Positions 38,135 through 46,252 of a stretch of 64,000 nucleotides of DNA are shown piece by piece. Origin of the DNA: Microbacterium sp. MYb45 (lineage in GTDB: Bacteria > Actinomycetota > Actinomycetes > Actinomycetales > Microbacteriaceae); assembly GCF_002979655.1 (NCBI RefSeq), contig NZ_PCPG01000001.1, positions 124,001 to 188,000 of the forward strand. Direction: 5' to 3'. Each line of letters starts with the position of its first letter. The first letter of the stretch is position 1. The translations under genes and the position numbers were made by a program. The notes beneath the pieces were generated by a model. It made no database searches, had not been told where the DNA came from, and was given only the letters and a program-made list of their open reading frames with translations.

Positions 38135-39208
38135 ATGGTGCTCGATCTGACCGCGTCCTCCGTCGACCTCACTCGTGCGATCTGTGACATCCCGAGCGTG
38201 TCCGGCGACGAGAAGACCCTCGCCGATGCGATCGAGGCGGCCATCACCCCGCTGTCCCACCTCGAGGTCTTCCGCCACGGCAACACGATCGTCGCCCGCA
38301 CCGAACTCGGGCGCGCTCAGCGCGTCGCGATCGCCGGACACATCGACACCGTGCCGATCAACGCGAACCTCCCGACCAGGGACATCGAGATCGACGGTGT
38401 GCCCTACCTCTGGGGGCGGGGAACCGTCGATATGAAGGCGGGCACGGCCGTGCAGCTCAAGCTCGCCGCAGAGCTCACCGATCCCGCGATCGACATCACC
38501 TGGATGTGGTACGACAACGAGGAGATCGAGGCGTCCAAGAACGGCCTCGGCCTGCTCGCCGCCGTGCGACCCGACCTGTTCCGGGCGGACTTCGCCATCC
38601 TCGGCGAACCGTCCAACGGCGAGGTCGAGGGCGGATGCAACGGCACGCTGCGCGCGATCGTGCGCACGACCGGCGTTCGCGCGCACAGTGCACGAGCGTG
38701 GATCGGCGAGAACGCGATCCACCGTGCTGCTCCGATCCTGACGCGGCTCGCGGAGTACCGCGCCAGGGAAGTGCCGGTCGAGGGCCTTCTGTATCGGGAG
38801 AGCCTGAGCGCCGTGCGCATCGCCGGCGGCGTCGCGGGCAACGTCATCCCCGACGCATGCGAGGTCGAGGTCAACTATCGCTTCGCTCCCAGCAAGTCCG
38901 CGGCGGACGCCGAAGCGCACTTGCGCGGGGTTCTCGCCGGCTTCGAGATCGAGATCACCGATGCAGCCGAGGGGGCGCGCCCCGGACTCGACGCCGAGAT
39001 CGCGCAGCAGTTCGTTGCGGCTGTGGGCGCCGAGCCTCGCCCGAAATACGGCTGGACCGACGTCGCCCGTTTCTCGGCGCTCGGCATCCCTGCGGTGAAC
39101 TACGGTCCCGGCGACCCGCACCTCGCGCACCACGACGAGGAGCGCGTGCCGCTCGCGCAGATCGACGCCGTGGAGCGGGGCCTGCGCGCATGGCTCACCT
39201 CGCGCTGA
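38135..39208 (+). CDS. dapE: Succinyl-diaminopimelate desuccinylase
   Basis: A 357-residue M20-family metallohydrolase that removes succinate from N-succinyl-LL-diaminopimelate. The zinc ligands and catalytic residues are visible: His69 and Asp71 in GHIDTVP, the shared Asp99 in GRGTVDMKAG, and the Glu129-Glu130 pair in YDNEE. The late histidine is near the C-terminus in DPHLAHHDEE. The dimerisation domain lies near 175-290. Its 3' end overlaps the next gene by 19 bases. Confidence 0.95.
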   Translation: MVLDLTASSVDLTRAICDIPSVSGDEKTLADAIEAAITPLSHLEVFRHGNTIVARTELGRAQRVAIAGHIDTVPINANLPTRDIEIDGVPYLWGRGTVDMKAGTAVQLKLAAELTDPAIDITWMWYDNEEIEASKNGLGLLAAVRPDLFRADFAILGEPSNGEVEGGCNGTLRAIVRTTGVRAHSARAWIGENAIHRAAPILTRLAEYRAREVPVEGLLYRESLSAVRIAGGVAGNVIPDACEVEVNYRFAPSKSAADAEAHLRGVLAGFEIEITDAAEGARPGLDAEIAQQFVAAVGAEPRPKYGWTDVARFSALGIPAVNYGPGDPHLAHHDEERVPLAQIDAVERGLRAWLTSR

Positions 39209-40407
39209 GCACGGTTCGCCGGTGGGCGCAGACGCCGGTCGCGCTGCGGATCGCGGTCGTCTACGTCGCCGCCCGGGCGACGACCACGATCTTCCTGCTC
39301 ATCGCCGCGTCGCTGTCGACGTCGTTCTCGCGCTTCGGGGCCGATGCCGGACTCGAAGACTTCATCCTCGGGTGGGATGCCCAGTGGTACTGGCTCGTCG
39401 CCGAGTCCGGTTATCCGACCGAGCTTCCCCGGACCGAGACGGGCGACGTCGCCGAGAACGCCTGGGCATTCATGCCCGTGTTCGCATTTGCGGCGAAGGC
39501 GGTGGGCTTCCTCTTCGGATCTTGGGGAGTCGGCGCTCTCCTGATCTCGCTCGCCGCGGGGTATCTCGCGTGCCTTGCGCTCCATCGCCTGCTTCGCGAC
39601 CGCATCGGCGCTTCCGCCGCGCTCTGGGCGGTCGTGTTCTTCGCTGCCGGGCCGATCGCCGCGATGTTCCAGGTCGGCTACGCGGAGACCCTGTTCCTGC
39701 TGCTGCTGTTCCTCGCGCTCGACGCGACGATCCGACACGAATACGGCCGGCTCTACCTCCTGATCCCGGTGATGGCCTTCACCCGCCCCGGGATCCTCGC
39801 CTTCGCCCTGTACCTCGGGTTACACGGCGTCGTGCGCTGGTTCCGGCGGAAGCAGGAGCCCCTCTCCGGGCGGGAGATCACGCACATCGTCGCGCTCGGG
39901 GCGCTCGCGACCGCGGCGGGCTTCGCCTGGCAACTGATCGCCGGTGTCGTCACGGGCGATCCCGGTGCCTATCTCGCGACAGAACTCGCGTGGCGCCGGC
40001 ACTGGATCGTCGGCGGCGTCGACGGTTTCCTGCCGTTCGAAGGATGGGTTCAGGCGTCGCAGTTCTGGTTCGCACTCTGGGGCATGCCCCAGTGGTGGGG
40101 CCCGGTGGCGCTCGTGCTGCTGGTCGCGGCGGCCGCCGTCACCCTCCTGCGCTCGCCCCAGGTGCGCGCCCTCGGCGGCGACCTCCGCCTGTGGAGCGCC
40201 AGCTATCTGCTGTACCTCCTCGCGGTGTTCTTCCCACAGTCCAGCACGTTCCGCCTGCTGCTGCCTCTCAGCCCGCTCTGGGGCGCCGTCGCGGTTCCTC
40301 GATCGCGGTGGTGGCGCGTCGGTGTGGTGGCTCTCTGCCTCCTGGGCCAATGGCTCTGGATCTACCACGTGTATGCGCTCGGGAGCACGTTCTGGCAGGT
40401 GCCCTGA
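39190..40407 (+). CDS. Polytopic mannosyltransferase-like membrane protein (PIG-V-like)
   Basis: The protein has 405 residues from the ATG at 39190, inside the last codons of dapE. Eight to ten hydrophobic segments are visible. The first extracytoplasmic loop carries WDAQWYW at 62-68, the W-D motif of GT-C glycosyltransferases that use lipid-linked mannose, and the overall layout recalls the PIG-V family. It likely adds a mannose or related sugar to a cell-envelope glycolipid or glycan on the outer face of the membrane. The acceptor is unknown. The dapE overlap suggests co-translation, though the functions look unrelated. Confidence 0.75.
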   Translation: MAHLALSTVRRWAQTPVALRIAVVYVAARATTTIFLLIAASLSTSFSRFGADAGLEDFILGWDAQWYWLVAESGYPTELPRTETGDVAENAWAFMPVFAFAAKAVGFLFGSWGVGALLISLAAGYLACLALHRLLRDRIGASAALWAVVFFAAGPIAAMFQVGYAETLFLLLLFLALDATIRHEYGRLYLLIPVMAFTRPGILAFALYLGLHGVVRWFRRKQEPLSGREITHIVALGALATAAGFAWQLIAGVVTGDPGAYLATELAWRRHWIVGGVDGFLPFEGWVQASQFWFALWGMPQWWGPVALVLLVAAAAVTLLRSPQVRALGGDLRLWSASYLLYLLAVFFPQSSTFRLLLPLSPLWGAVAVPRSRWWRVGVVALCLLGQWLWIYHVYALGSTFWQVP

Positions 40408-40463
40408 CGGTGTCGGGCGACCCAATTGTTGCTCGGTGACCTCCAGGTCCCGGTGACACCCGA

Positions 40464-40469
40464 TAAACT
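40464..40469 (+). promoter_or_regulatory. Candidate -10 box of the DUF3117 gene
   Basis: TAAACT lies 32 bases before the ATG at 40502, leaving room for a short leader with the GGAGGAAAGGGAG ribosome-binding site. Confidence 0.4.
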
Positions 40470-40501
40470 CATTCCATACCACCGGAGGAAAGGGAGCCAC
40501 G

Positions 40502-40675
40502 ATGGCAGCGATGAAGCCGAGGACCGGAGACGGACCCATGGAGGCCGTGAAAGAAGGACGACTCATCATCGTGCGCGTTCCGCTCGAAGGCGGCGGCCGT
40601 CTGGTCGTCTCCGTGAACGACGCTGAGGCCAAGGAACTTCACGACGTGCTTGCCGCCGTCGTGGCACCGGCCTGA
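40502..40675 (+). CDS. Small conserved actinobacterial protein, DUF3117
   Basis: A 57-residue protein starting MAAMKPRTGDGP. The segment GRLIIVRVPLEGGGRLVV predicts two beta strands, followed by one helix (NDAEAKELHDVL). This is the DUF3117 family, nearly always about this size and found throughout actinobacteria; its function is unknown. A strong GGAGGAAAGGGAG site precedes the ATG. It is monocistronic, with its own candidate promoter and a near-perfect terminator 28 bases downstream. Such conservation at this size suggests a core cytosolic role. Confidence 0.9.
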   Translation: MAAMKPRTGDGPMEAVKEGRLIIVRVPLEGGGRLVVSVNDAEAKELHDVLAAVVAPA

Positions 40676-40703
40676 ACGATCTGAGGTCCGCATCCGTGGA
40701 CCG

Positions 40704-40740
40704 AAAGGGCGGTGGATCCTCGGATCCACCGCCCTTTGTC
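40704..40740. terminator. Bidirectional terminator between DUF3117 and the O-methyltransferase
   Basis: AAAGGGCGGTGGATCC (40704-40719) and GGATCCACCGCCCTTT (40722-40737) form a perfect 16-bp stem. The A-run and T-run at either end allow it to work on both strands. Confidence 0.92.
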
Positions 40741-40771
40741 GATTCCGGGGCGTACCCGGGCGAGGCGACTC

Positions 40772-41410
40772 TCAGTCGCGGTCGGCGAGCCTGATCAGCT
40801 GGAGCAGTCCTTCACCTGCGGGCGACACGGTCGCCAACACGGCCGAGGACTCCTGGGTCTCCTGCACCAGCGAGCGGTAGGCCGACGTGACCTCATCACG
40901 CTGCACCGGGTCGGCCACGCGGCCGGCGCCGAGGATCCGCGGCACCAGCACGATGCCGCCGGTGCGGGCGAGGCGGAGTCCGTGCTCGACGTACTCGATG
41001 ATGTGGTCGGGGTCGGCGTCGACGAGCACGATGTCGTACGAGGACTCATTCATACGGGGGAGCACATCGATGGCGCGCCCGGTGATGAAGCGGACCTTCG
41101 TGGACGGTACCTTCGCGTCGGCGAATGCCTGTCGCGCTGCCGCGAGGTGTTCGGGCTCGTTGTCGATCGAGGTGAGCACGGCCTGCGGCGCTCCGTGCAG
41201 CAGCCAGAGTCCGGAGACGCCGGCACCGGTGCCGATCTCGACGATCGAGCGTGCGCCGGTCGCGGCGGCGAGCACGGCGATCTGGGAACCGACGACGGTG
41301 CTGATCGGCATCGCGCCGAGCTCGACCGCGTGTGCGCGTGCGCGTGCGATGGAGTCGGGTTCCACGATGGACTCGCGAAGGAATCGCGCGTTCGCGTCGT
41401 GCTCGCTCAT
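40772..41410 (-). CDS. O-methyltransferase, catechol-type (SAM-dependent)
   Basis: The protein has 212 residues from the ATG at 41410. It is a class I Rossmann methyltransferase of the O-methyltransferase 3 (PF01596) type. The SAM-binding motif is EIGTGAGVSG at 58-67, the acidic ribose-binding position is in TSIDNEPE, and the metal-site region VDADPDH follows. Proteins of this group are found beside the sigE/tatB region in other actinobacteria; the acceptor is unknown. The ATG has an AGGGAG site, and a TACTCT box (41452-41447) followed by GGAGGG gives it a short leader. Confidence 0.85.
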   Translation of the reverse strand: MSEHDANARFLRESIVEPDSIARARAHAVELGAMPISTVVGSQIAVLAAATGARSIVEIGTGAGVSGLWLLHGAPQAVLTSIDNEPEHLAAARQAFADAKVPSTKVRFITGRAIDVLPRMNESSYDIVLVDADPDHIIEYVEHGLRLARTGGIVLVPRILGAGRVADPVQRDEVTSAYRSLVQETQESSAVLATVSPAGEGLLQLIRLADRD

Positions 41411-41488
41411 GGCCTGTTTCTCCCTGCCTGCCCGGTGGTTCCCTCCAGAGTATTCGCTCGGTGTACCCGCGGACCGCAGGCGCGACGG

Positions 41489-41494
41489 TAGCCT
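41489..41494 (+). promoter_or_regulatory. -10 box of a probable leaderless tatB transcript
   Basis: TAGCCT ends 6 bases before the tatB ATG at 41501. Confidence 0.5.
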
Positions 41495-41500
41495 GTAGAG

Positions 41501-41878
41501 ATGACGTTCGGGCTCACCTTCGAGAAGCTGCTGCTGATCGGTCTCATCGCGGTCCTCATCATCGGCCCGGAGCGTCTCCCGCGAGCTGCCGAGGGCTTCT
41601 CGCGCATGGTGCGAAAGGCCGGCGAGTACCTCCGCTCGACCAAGTCCCGCATGCGTGAGGAGATGGGTCCGGAGCTCGACGATGTGGACTGGCGCAAGCT
41701 CGACCCCCGTCAGTACGATCCCCGCCGCATCATCCGCGACGCGCTGTTCGAGGAGCCGCAGCCGACGACGACGCCGACGCAGGCGCGGGAGACGATCGCG
41801 GAGCCTGTCGCTCCCCGTGCGCTCCCGCAGGAGTTCAGCGCGAGCAACCGGCCGCCCTTCGATCCCGAAGCCACGTGA
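41501..41878 (+). CDS. tatB: Sec-independent translocase subunit TatB
   Basis: A 125-residue protein with a single N-terminal membrane helix (LLLIGLIAVLIIGPERLP), then the amphipathic helix RAAEGFSRMVRKAGEYLR, then a charged region and a Pro/Thr/Glu-rich disordered tail. The IGPERLP hinge and the length fit TatB better than TatA. With TatA and TatC it moves folded proteins carrying twin-arginine signals across the membrane. TatA and TatC are not in the window. It overlaps the next gene by 4 bases (GTGA). Confidence 0.85.
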   Translation: MTFGLTFEKLLLIGLIAVLIIGPERLPRAAEGFSRMVRKAGEYLRSTKSRMREEMGPELDDVDWRKLDPRQYDPRRIIRDALFEEPQPTTTPTQARETIAEPVAPRALPQEFSASNRPPFDPEAT

Positions 41879-42516
41879 CCCGAGGGCGGCTCGCCGATCG
41901 CGATGCCGTGGCATTCGGGTTCTCCGCTCTGTGCGCGTGCATCGGCGTCCTGATTTGGACGCTCTGGGTGTTGCCCGTCGCCGCTTCCGTGAGTGACGCC
42001 GATCCGGTTCCGCTGGGACGCGGGGCGACGGTCGAGCTGCAGGAGGGCGAGCGCGTCGGTATCTGGGGCAGCGGTGTCTCCGCGATGCTCGGGACGCTGG
42101 AGTGTTCGGTATCGGGTCCGGACGGCGCCGAGCTCTCTCAGCGCGCGGGACCCTCGCTGTCGTGGGACGACACGCTCTGGTGGATGACCCCGAAGCGCGG
42201 GTTCGAGCAGCACACGCAGTTCACCGCTGTCCGCGCGGGCGTCCACACCGTCACCTGCGCCGACTCGCTCGACACCTACGACGGCGAGTTCCTCGTCGCC
42301 GGGGACGCCTTCGGAAGCGGCGCCATCGGTCTCGGCCGCACGGGCGGGAACGACTTCGCCGTGGGGACGTTGCTGGCGTTCGGCGCGGTGTTCTGTCTTC
42401 CCGTCGCCGTGGTGCTGCCCGTGGTCATCCTGGTCCGCCGACGCGTCACCAGGCGAAGAAGCACGCGAGATGCCGAGCGCGCGCACGCGTCCTGGACGCA
42501 GTTCCCGGAGCCGTAG
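41875..42516 (+). CDS. Membrane protein of unknown function downstream of tatB
   Basis: A 213-residue protein from a GTG overlapping the tatB stop. One helix lies near residues 13-37 and a second near 163-187. Between them is an extracytoplasmic domain of about 120 residues, beta-rich, with two cysteines (LECSVSG and VTCADS) that could form a disulfide. A basic tail ends the protein. I recognise no family. The topology suggests a surface-exposed sensor or binding domain anchored at both ends. Translational coupling links its expression to tatB. It is convergent with mrp, 11 bases away. Confidence 0.7.
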   Translation: MTRGRLADRDAVAFGFSALCACIGVLIWTLWVLPVAASVSDADPVPLGRGATVELQEGERVGIWGSGVSAMLGTLECSVSGPDGAELSQRAGPSLSWDDTLWWMTPKRGFEQHTQFTAVRAGVHTVTCADSLDTYDGEFLVAGDAFGSGAIGLGRTGGNDFAVGTLLAFGAVFCLPVAVVLPVVILVRRRVTRRRSTRDAERAHASWTQFPEP

Positions 42517-42527
42517 GAGAGCCGCAC

Positions 42528-43649
42528 TCAGCCGATCGTCATCGGCAGCGAGCGGCCGGACAGGCCACGCCCCTGCCGAGCGAGGGTGCGGGCGAGATCG
42601 AGGATCGTCGTGGCCGCGGCATCCGTCGTCGCGCCGGCGACGATCGGGATGCCGGCGTCTCCGCCCTCACGGAGCGCGGGGCTCAGGGGAATGGAGGCCA
42701 GCAGCGGGACCGTGGTACCCGGCTCGGACAGCGCTTGGGCGACCGCCGCACCGCCACCCGAGCCGAACAGATCGATGACCGTGCCGTCGGGGAGCGCGTA
42801 CGCCGCCATGTTCTCGATGACCCCGATCACCCGCTGACCGGTCTGCCGTGCGACGAGTCCGCTGCGGATCGCCACCTCCGCGGCAGCGGTCTGCGGGGTG
42901 GTCACCACGAGGACCTCCGCGTGGGGGAGGAGCTGGCCGATCGAGATGGCGATGTCGCCGGTGCCGGGCGGCATGTCGATGAGCAGCACGTCGAGATCGC
43001 CGAAGAACACATCGGTGAGGAACTGCTGCACAGTGCGGTGCAGCATCGGTCCACGCCACGCCACGACCGCCTCTCCGTCGCGGAGGAACATCCCGATCGA
43101 GATGGTCTTCACTCCGTGCGCCACCGGGGGCAGCATGAGGTCGTCGATACGAGTCGGCTGCGTCCCGGCGGGGATGCCGAGGAGCCCGGGAATCGAGAAT
43201 CCGTGCACGTCGGCATCGACGAGGCCGACCGACAGTCCCTCGTCGGCGAGCGCCACGGCGAGGTTGGCGGTGACCGTCGATTTGCCCACGCCGCCCTTGC
43301 CGCTGGAGACGAGGATCACGCGGGTGAGCGAGTCGGGACCGAAGGGCATCTGGCGGGCGGGCCTGCCGTCGCGGAGCTTCTCGGTCAGCGCCTTGCGCTC
43401 GGCCGGGGTCATCACGCCCACCTCGACGTCGACCGCGGCGATGCCGGGGACGGATGCCGCAGCCTCGCGCACATCGGACTCGATGCGCGCCGCCGCAGGG
43501 CAGCCCACGATCGTCAGGACGATGCCGACCTGAGCGCGGTCTCCGTCCACGGTGATCTCGCGGACCATGTCGAGCTCGCCGATGGGGCGGCGCAGCTCCG
43601 GGTCCGTCACCGCGGAGACTGCGGCACGGACGAGGTCGGCCCCGGTCAC
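42528..43649 (-). CDS. mrp: Mrp/NBP35-family P-loop ATPase (iron-sulfur carrier type)
   Basis: The protein has 373 residues from a GTG that overlaps the DUF1003 stop. The N-terminal 80 residues are a MIP18/DUF59-like domain. The MinD-type ATPase follows, with the deviant P-loop SGKGGVGKS at 116-124 and the switch region IDMPPGTGD. The family moves Fe-S clusters. However, the paired-cysteine motif found after ENM in most Mrp/ApbC proteins is absent: the segment reads ENMAAYALPDG. The only N-terminal cysteine is Cys50 in VGCPAA. It is the last gene of a three-gene minus-strand operon. Confidence 0.9.
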   Translation of the reverse strand: MTGADLVRAAVSAVTDPELRRPIGELDMVREITVDGDRAQVGIVLTIVGCPAAARIESDVREAAASVPGIAAVDVEVGVMTPAERKALTEKLRDGRPARQMPFGPDSLTRVILVSSGKGGVGKSTVTANLAVALADEGLSVGLVDADVHGFSIPGLLGIPAGTQPTRIDDLMLPPVAHGVKTISIGMFLRDGEAVVAWRGPMLHRTVQQFLTDVFFGDLDVLLIDMPPGTGDIAISIGQLLPHAEVLVVTTPQTAAAEVAIRSGLVARQTGQRVIGVIENMAAYALPDGTVIDLFGSGGGAAVAQALSEPGTTVPLLASIPLSPALREGGDAGIPIVAGATTDAAATTILDLARTLARQGRGLSGRSLPMTIG

Positions 43650-44158
43650 GATGCGGCGCCTGCCGTCGGCTTGTCCCCGGTGTCTTCGAGCTCGGCGAGC
43701 AGAGCCTTCAATTCCTGCCGCAGCACGTCGCGCGTCACGGCCTGCGCGTTGCGCTCCTCGAGCGACATGCGCAGCGCCACGATCTCGCGGGCGAGGTACT
43801 CGGTGTCGGCGAGGTTGCGCTCCGCGCGCTGGCGGTCCTGCTCGATCTGCACGCGGTCGCGATCGTCCTGGCGGTTCTGCGCGAGGAGGATCAGCGGCGC
43901 GGCGTACGAGGCCTGCAGCGAGAGCATGAGCGTCAGGGCGGTGAAGCCGAGGGCGGCATCGTCGAAGCGGAGCTCGTCGGGCATCAGGGTGTTCCAAACG
44001 ATCCAGACCACGCAGAACAGGCTGAGGATGACCAGGAACGCCGGGGTCCCCATCGCACGGGCGACCCACTCCGTGAACCGGCCGAACCGATCGCGCGAGG
44101 TCGTGCGGGGCCTCGTCGTGCTGCGGCCGGGGGCGTCGAGGCGCGGCGACCGGGGCAT
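43646..44158 (-). CDS. DUF1003 membrane protein
   Basis: A 170-residue protein. A basic N-terminus leads to two membrane helices (about 37-57 and 68-90) with the DUF1003 core between and after them (FDDAALGFTALTLMLSLQAS). A long charged helical tail follows, probably a coiled coil (residues 95-160). Function is unknown. It overlaps mrp by 4 bases and the MgtE-like gene by 1, a three-gene order that recurs in actinobacteria, so a joint role in metal or cluster handling is plausible. Confidence 0.88.
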   Translation of the reverse strand: MPRSPRLDAPGRSTTRPRTTSRDRFGRFTEWVARAMGTPAFLVILSLFCVVWIVWNTLMPDELRFDDAALGFTALTLMLSLQASYAAPLILLAQNRQDDRDRVQIEQDRQRAERNLADTEYLAREIVALRMSLEERNAQAVTRDVLRQELKALLAELEDTGDKPTAGAAS

Positions 44159-45426
44159 CAGCGGGCCTCCTTCGCGGAGGACGAGGTGTCATCGCTGTCG
44201 TGCGATCGCCAGTCGTCGGGGAGCAGATAGTCGAGCACGTCGTCGATGCTGATCGCACCGACCAGGCGGTGGGCCGCGTCGATCACCGGCAGCGAGACGA
44301 GATCGTAGCTCGCCAGCAGTCGCGCCACCTCGGCGGCGGATGCGGTGACGGGAACGGGCTCGAGGCTGTCGTCGAGGATCGCGCCGAGTCGCTCGTGGGG
44401 CGGGTAGCGCAGCATCCGCTGGAAGTGCACGAGTCCGAGCAGACGCCCGGTCGGCGTCTCGAACGGCGGCAGGGTGACGAACACAGCGGCGGCCAGCGCG
44501 GGGTGCAGCTCGTGGCGGCGGATCAGGGCCAGCGCCTCCGCGACGGTGGCGTCGGCCGAGAGGATGATCGGCTCCGGGGTCATCAGGCCACCCGCGGTGT
44601 CGGGACCGTAGCGCAGCAGCATCCTGACGTCTTCGGCTTCTTCCGGCTCCATCAGCTCGAGAAGCTGTTCGAGTCGGTCCGGGGCCAGCTGGGCGAGCAG
44701 GTCGGCGGCGTCGTCCGGTTCCATCTGGTCGAGGATGTCGGCAGCGCGCTCGTCGCCGAGACGATCGAGGATGTGCACCTGCTCGTCCTCGGGCATCTCC
44801 TCGAGGGCGTCGGCGAGACGGTCGTCCGACAGCTCCTCGGCGACTTCGATCATGCGCTGCTGCGGAAGATCGAGAAGGGTGTTGGCGAGGTCGGCGGCGT
44901 GCAGCTCCGAGTACGAGGCGACGAGCTGCTCGGCGGACTGCGATTCACCCGGTGCACGCTGCTCGGCGACCTCGCTCCAGGCGGCGAACGTGGTCGGACC
45001 CTTCGCGAACGGCGAGGCGCTGGTCTTCGGGCGGCGGAGGAACAACTGACTGATCGCCCATTCGCCGAGGCGGTTCGGCTCGATCGCGACGTCTTCGATG
45101 ACGGCCGTGCCGCTGCCGTCCGCGAAGCTCACGCGCCGTCCGAGCATCTCGGCGAGCACGCGCACCTCGCCGGCGCGGGGAGAGAAGCGCCGCACGTTGA
45201 TCAGGCCGGTGGTGATGACCTGTCCGGACCGGATCGAGGTGACCCGGCCGATCGAGAGGAACACATGGCGTCGCCCCGGGATCTCCACGACGAGACCGAT
45301 CACGCGGGGGGCCGCGGTACTTCGGTAGACGACGACGACATCCCGGACCTTGCCGAGCCGGTCGCCGAGGGGGTCGAAGACGGCGCACCCGGCCAGGCGC
45401 GCGGCGAAAACCCGTTGTGTGCTCAC
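44158..45426 (-). CDS. MgtE N-domain and CBS-pair protein without the transport channel
   Basis: The protein has 422 residues from a GTG start. The N-terminal 150 residues look like a PRC-barrel-type beta domain (LGKVRDVVVVYR). Residues about 165-280 are an MgtE N-terminal superhelix with repeated LxxLxPDRLxxLL-type turns, and 285-410 contain two CBS domains (PVTASAAEVARLLA region). The five-helix MgtE transport domain is missing, so this is a soluble magnesium or nucleotide sensor, not a transporter. TACTCT (45438-45433) ends 6 bases before the GTG. Confidence 0.88.
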   Translation of the reverse strand: MSTQRVFAARLAGCAVFDPLGDRLGKVRDVVVVYRSTAAPRVIGLVVEIPGRRHVFLSIGRVTSIRSGQVITTGLINVRRFSPRAGEVRVLAEMLGRRVSFADGSGTAVIEDVAIEPNRLGEWAISQLFLRRPKTSASPFAKGPTTFAAWSEVAEQRAPGESQSAEQLVASYSELHAADLANTLLDLPQQRMIEVAEELSDDRLADALEEMPEDEQVHILDRLGDERAADILDQMEPDDAADLLAQLAPDRLEQLLELMEPEEAEDVRMLLRYGPDTAGGLMTPEPIILSADATVAEALALIRRHELHPALAAAVFVTLPPFETPTGRLLGLVHFQRMLRYPPHERLGAILDDSLEPVPVTASAAEVARLLASYDLVSLPVIDAAHRLVGAISIDDVLDYLLPDDWRSHDSDDTSSSAKEAR

Positions 45427-45432
45427 TTCTCC

Positions 45433-45438
45433 AGAGTA
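45433..45438 (-). promoter_or_regulatory. -10 box before the MgtE-like gene
   Basis: Minus-strand TACTCT is followed by GGAGAA and then the GTG start. It would give a leaderless transcript or, less likely, a very short leader. Confidence 0.45.
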
Positions 45439-45511
45439 GTCGGCGGGTCCCGTCGAGGGCGGGATGGTCGCGCCTCGGGCCGTCGACCGGTACGCGTGGA
45501 AGAATAGCCGG

Positions 45512-46252
45512 ATGAGTATGCTGAACCGCCCCGCGAGCGGCACCGAGACCGGCGAGATGGTCGCTTCGACGCGCGACTACGAGAGCGCGCAGAAGACGGT
45601 GTCGAAGCTGATCGCGGGGGAGGTGCCGGCACGGGACATCGCGATCGTCGGGCAGAGCGTGCGCACGGTCGAGCGTGTGACCGGAAAGCTGGGGTATGCG
45701 GCGGCCGCGCGTTCGGGTGCTGTCAACGGTGTCCTGATCGGCCTGTTCTTGTCGGCGATCCTCGTGATCGGCAACCCCGAGGTGCCGATCCAGCTCTTCG
45801 TCGGCTTCGTCTTCATCGGCGTCGCACTCGGCATGCTCCTGAGTCTCGTCACCTACGCGATCGTGCGTCGCCGGCGCGACTTCGCGAGCGTCACGCAGTT
45901 CGCGGCCGACCACTACGAGGTCACGGTGCAGACGGCATCGCTCGCGAAGGCCCGTCAGGTGCTCGGCGCGACGAAGACAGCGCCCGTGCGGCCGCCCGTG
46001 AACCTCGACGAGCCGCCGCGGTACGGCGAGCGGATCACGCCCGGTGCGGCGACTCCCGAGCCCGCGGAGCCCGTGGTCCCGCCGCGTCCCGCCGATCCCG
46101 TCGCGGAACCGCAGCTGCCGGAGGGCGATCCCGCCCCTGAGGCCGGCCCGGCGGCGCCCGCTGCCGACGAGGCGGCGCCGATCTCCCCGCTGCCCGCTCC
46201 CGAACCCGGCATCGTGCCCGGCTCGGATGCGCCGGAAGGTGACCGACGATGA
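45512..46252 (+). CDS. YflT-like (general stress protein 17M-type) membrane protein
   Basis: The protein has 246 residues from the ATG at 45512; a second ATG lies two codons later. Residues 15-65 form the YflT-type alpha-beta domain (VASTRDYESAQKTVSKLI). Two helices follow near 72-90 and 97-115. The rest is a cytoplasmic beta segment and a disordered tail of about 90 residues rich in Pro, Ala and Glu. The function is unknown; the family is linked to stress response in bacilli. AAGAAT lies 6 bases before the ATG, and no ribosome-binding site is obvious. It overlaps the next gene by 4 bases. Confidence 0.75.
   Translation: MSMLNRPASGTETGEMVASTRDYESAQKTVSKLIAGEVPARDIAIVGQSVRTVERVTGKLGYAAAARSGAVNGVLIGLFLSAILVIGNPEVPIQLFVGFVFIGVALGMLLSLVTYAIVRRRRDFASVTQFAADHYEVTVQTASLAKARQVLGATKTAPVRPPVNLDEPPRYGERITPGAATPEPAEPVVPPRPADPVAEPQLPEGDPAPEAGPAAPAADEAAPISPLPAPEPGIVPGSDAPEGDRR

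Noticed and set aside
41875..42516. Reading the gene after tatB as an anti-sigma factor
   Set aside because: It has two membrane helices and an extracytoplasmic domain but no zinc-binding HxxxCxxC motif or cytoplasmic anti-sigma domain, and no sigma factor gene is adjacent.
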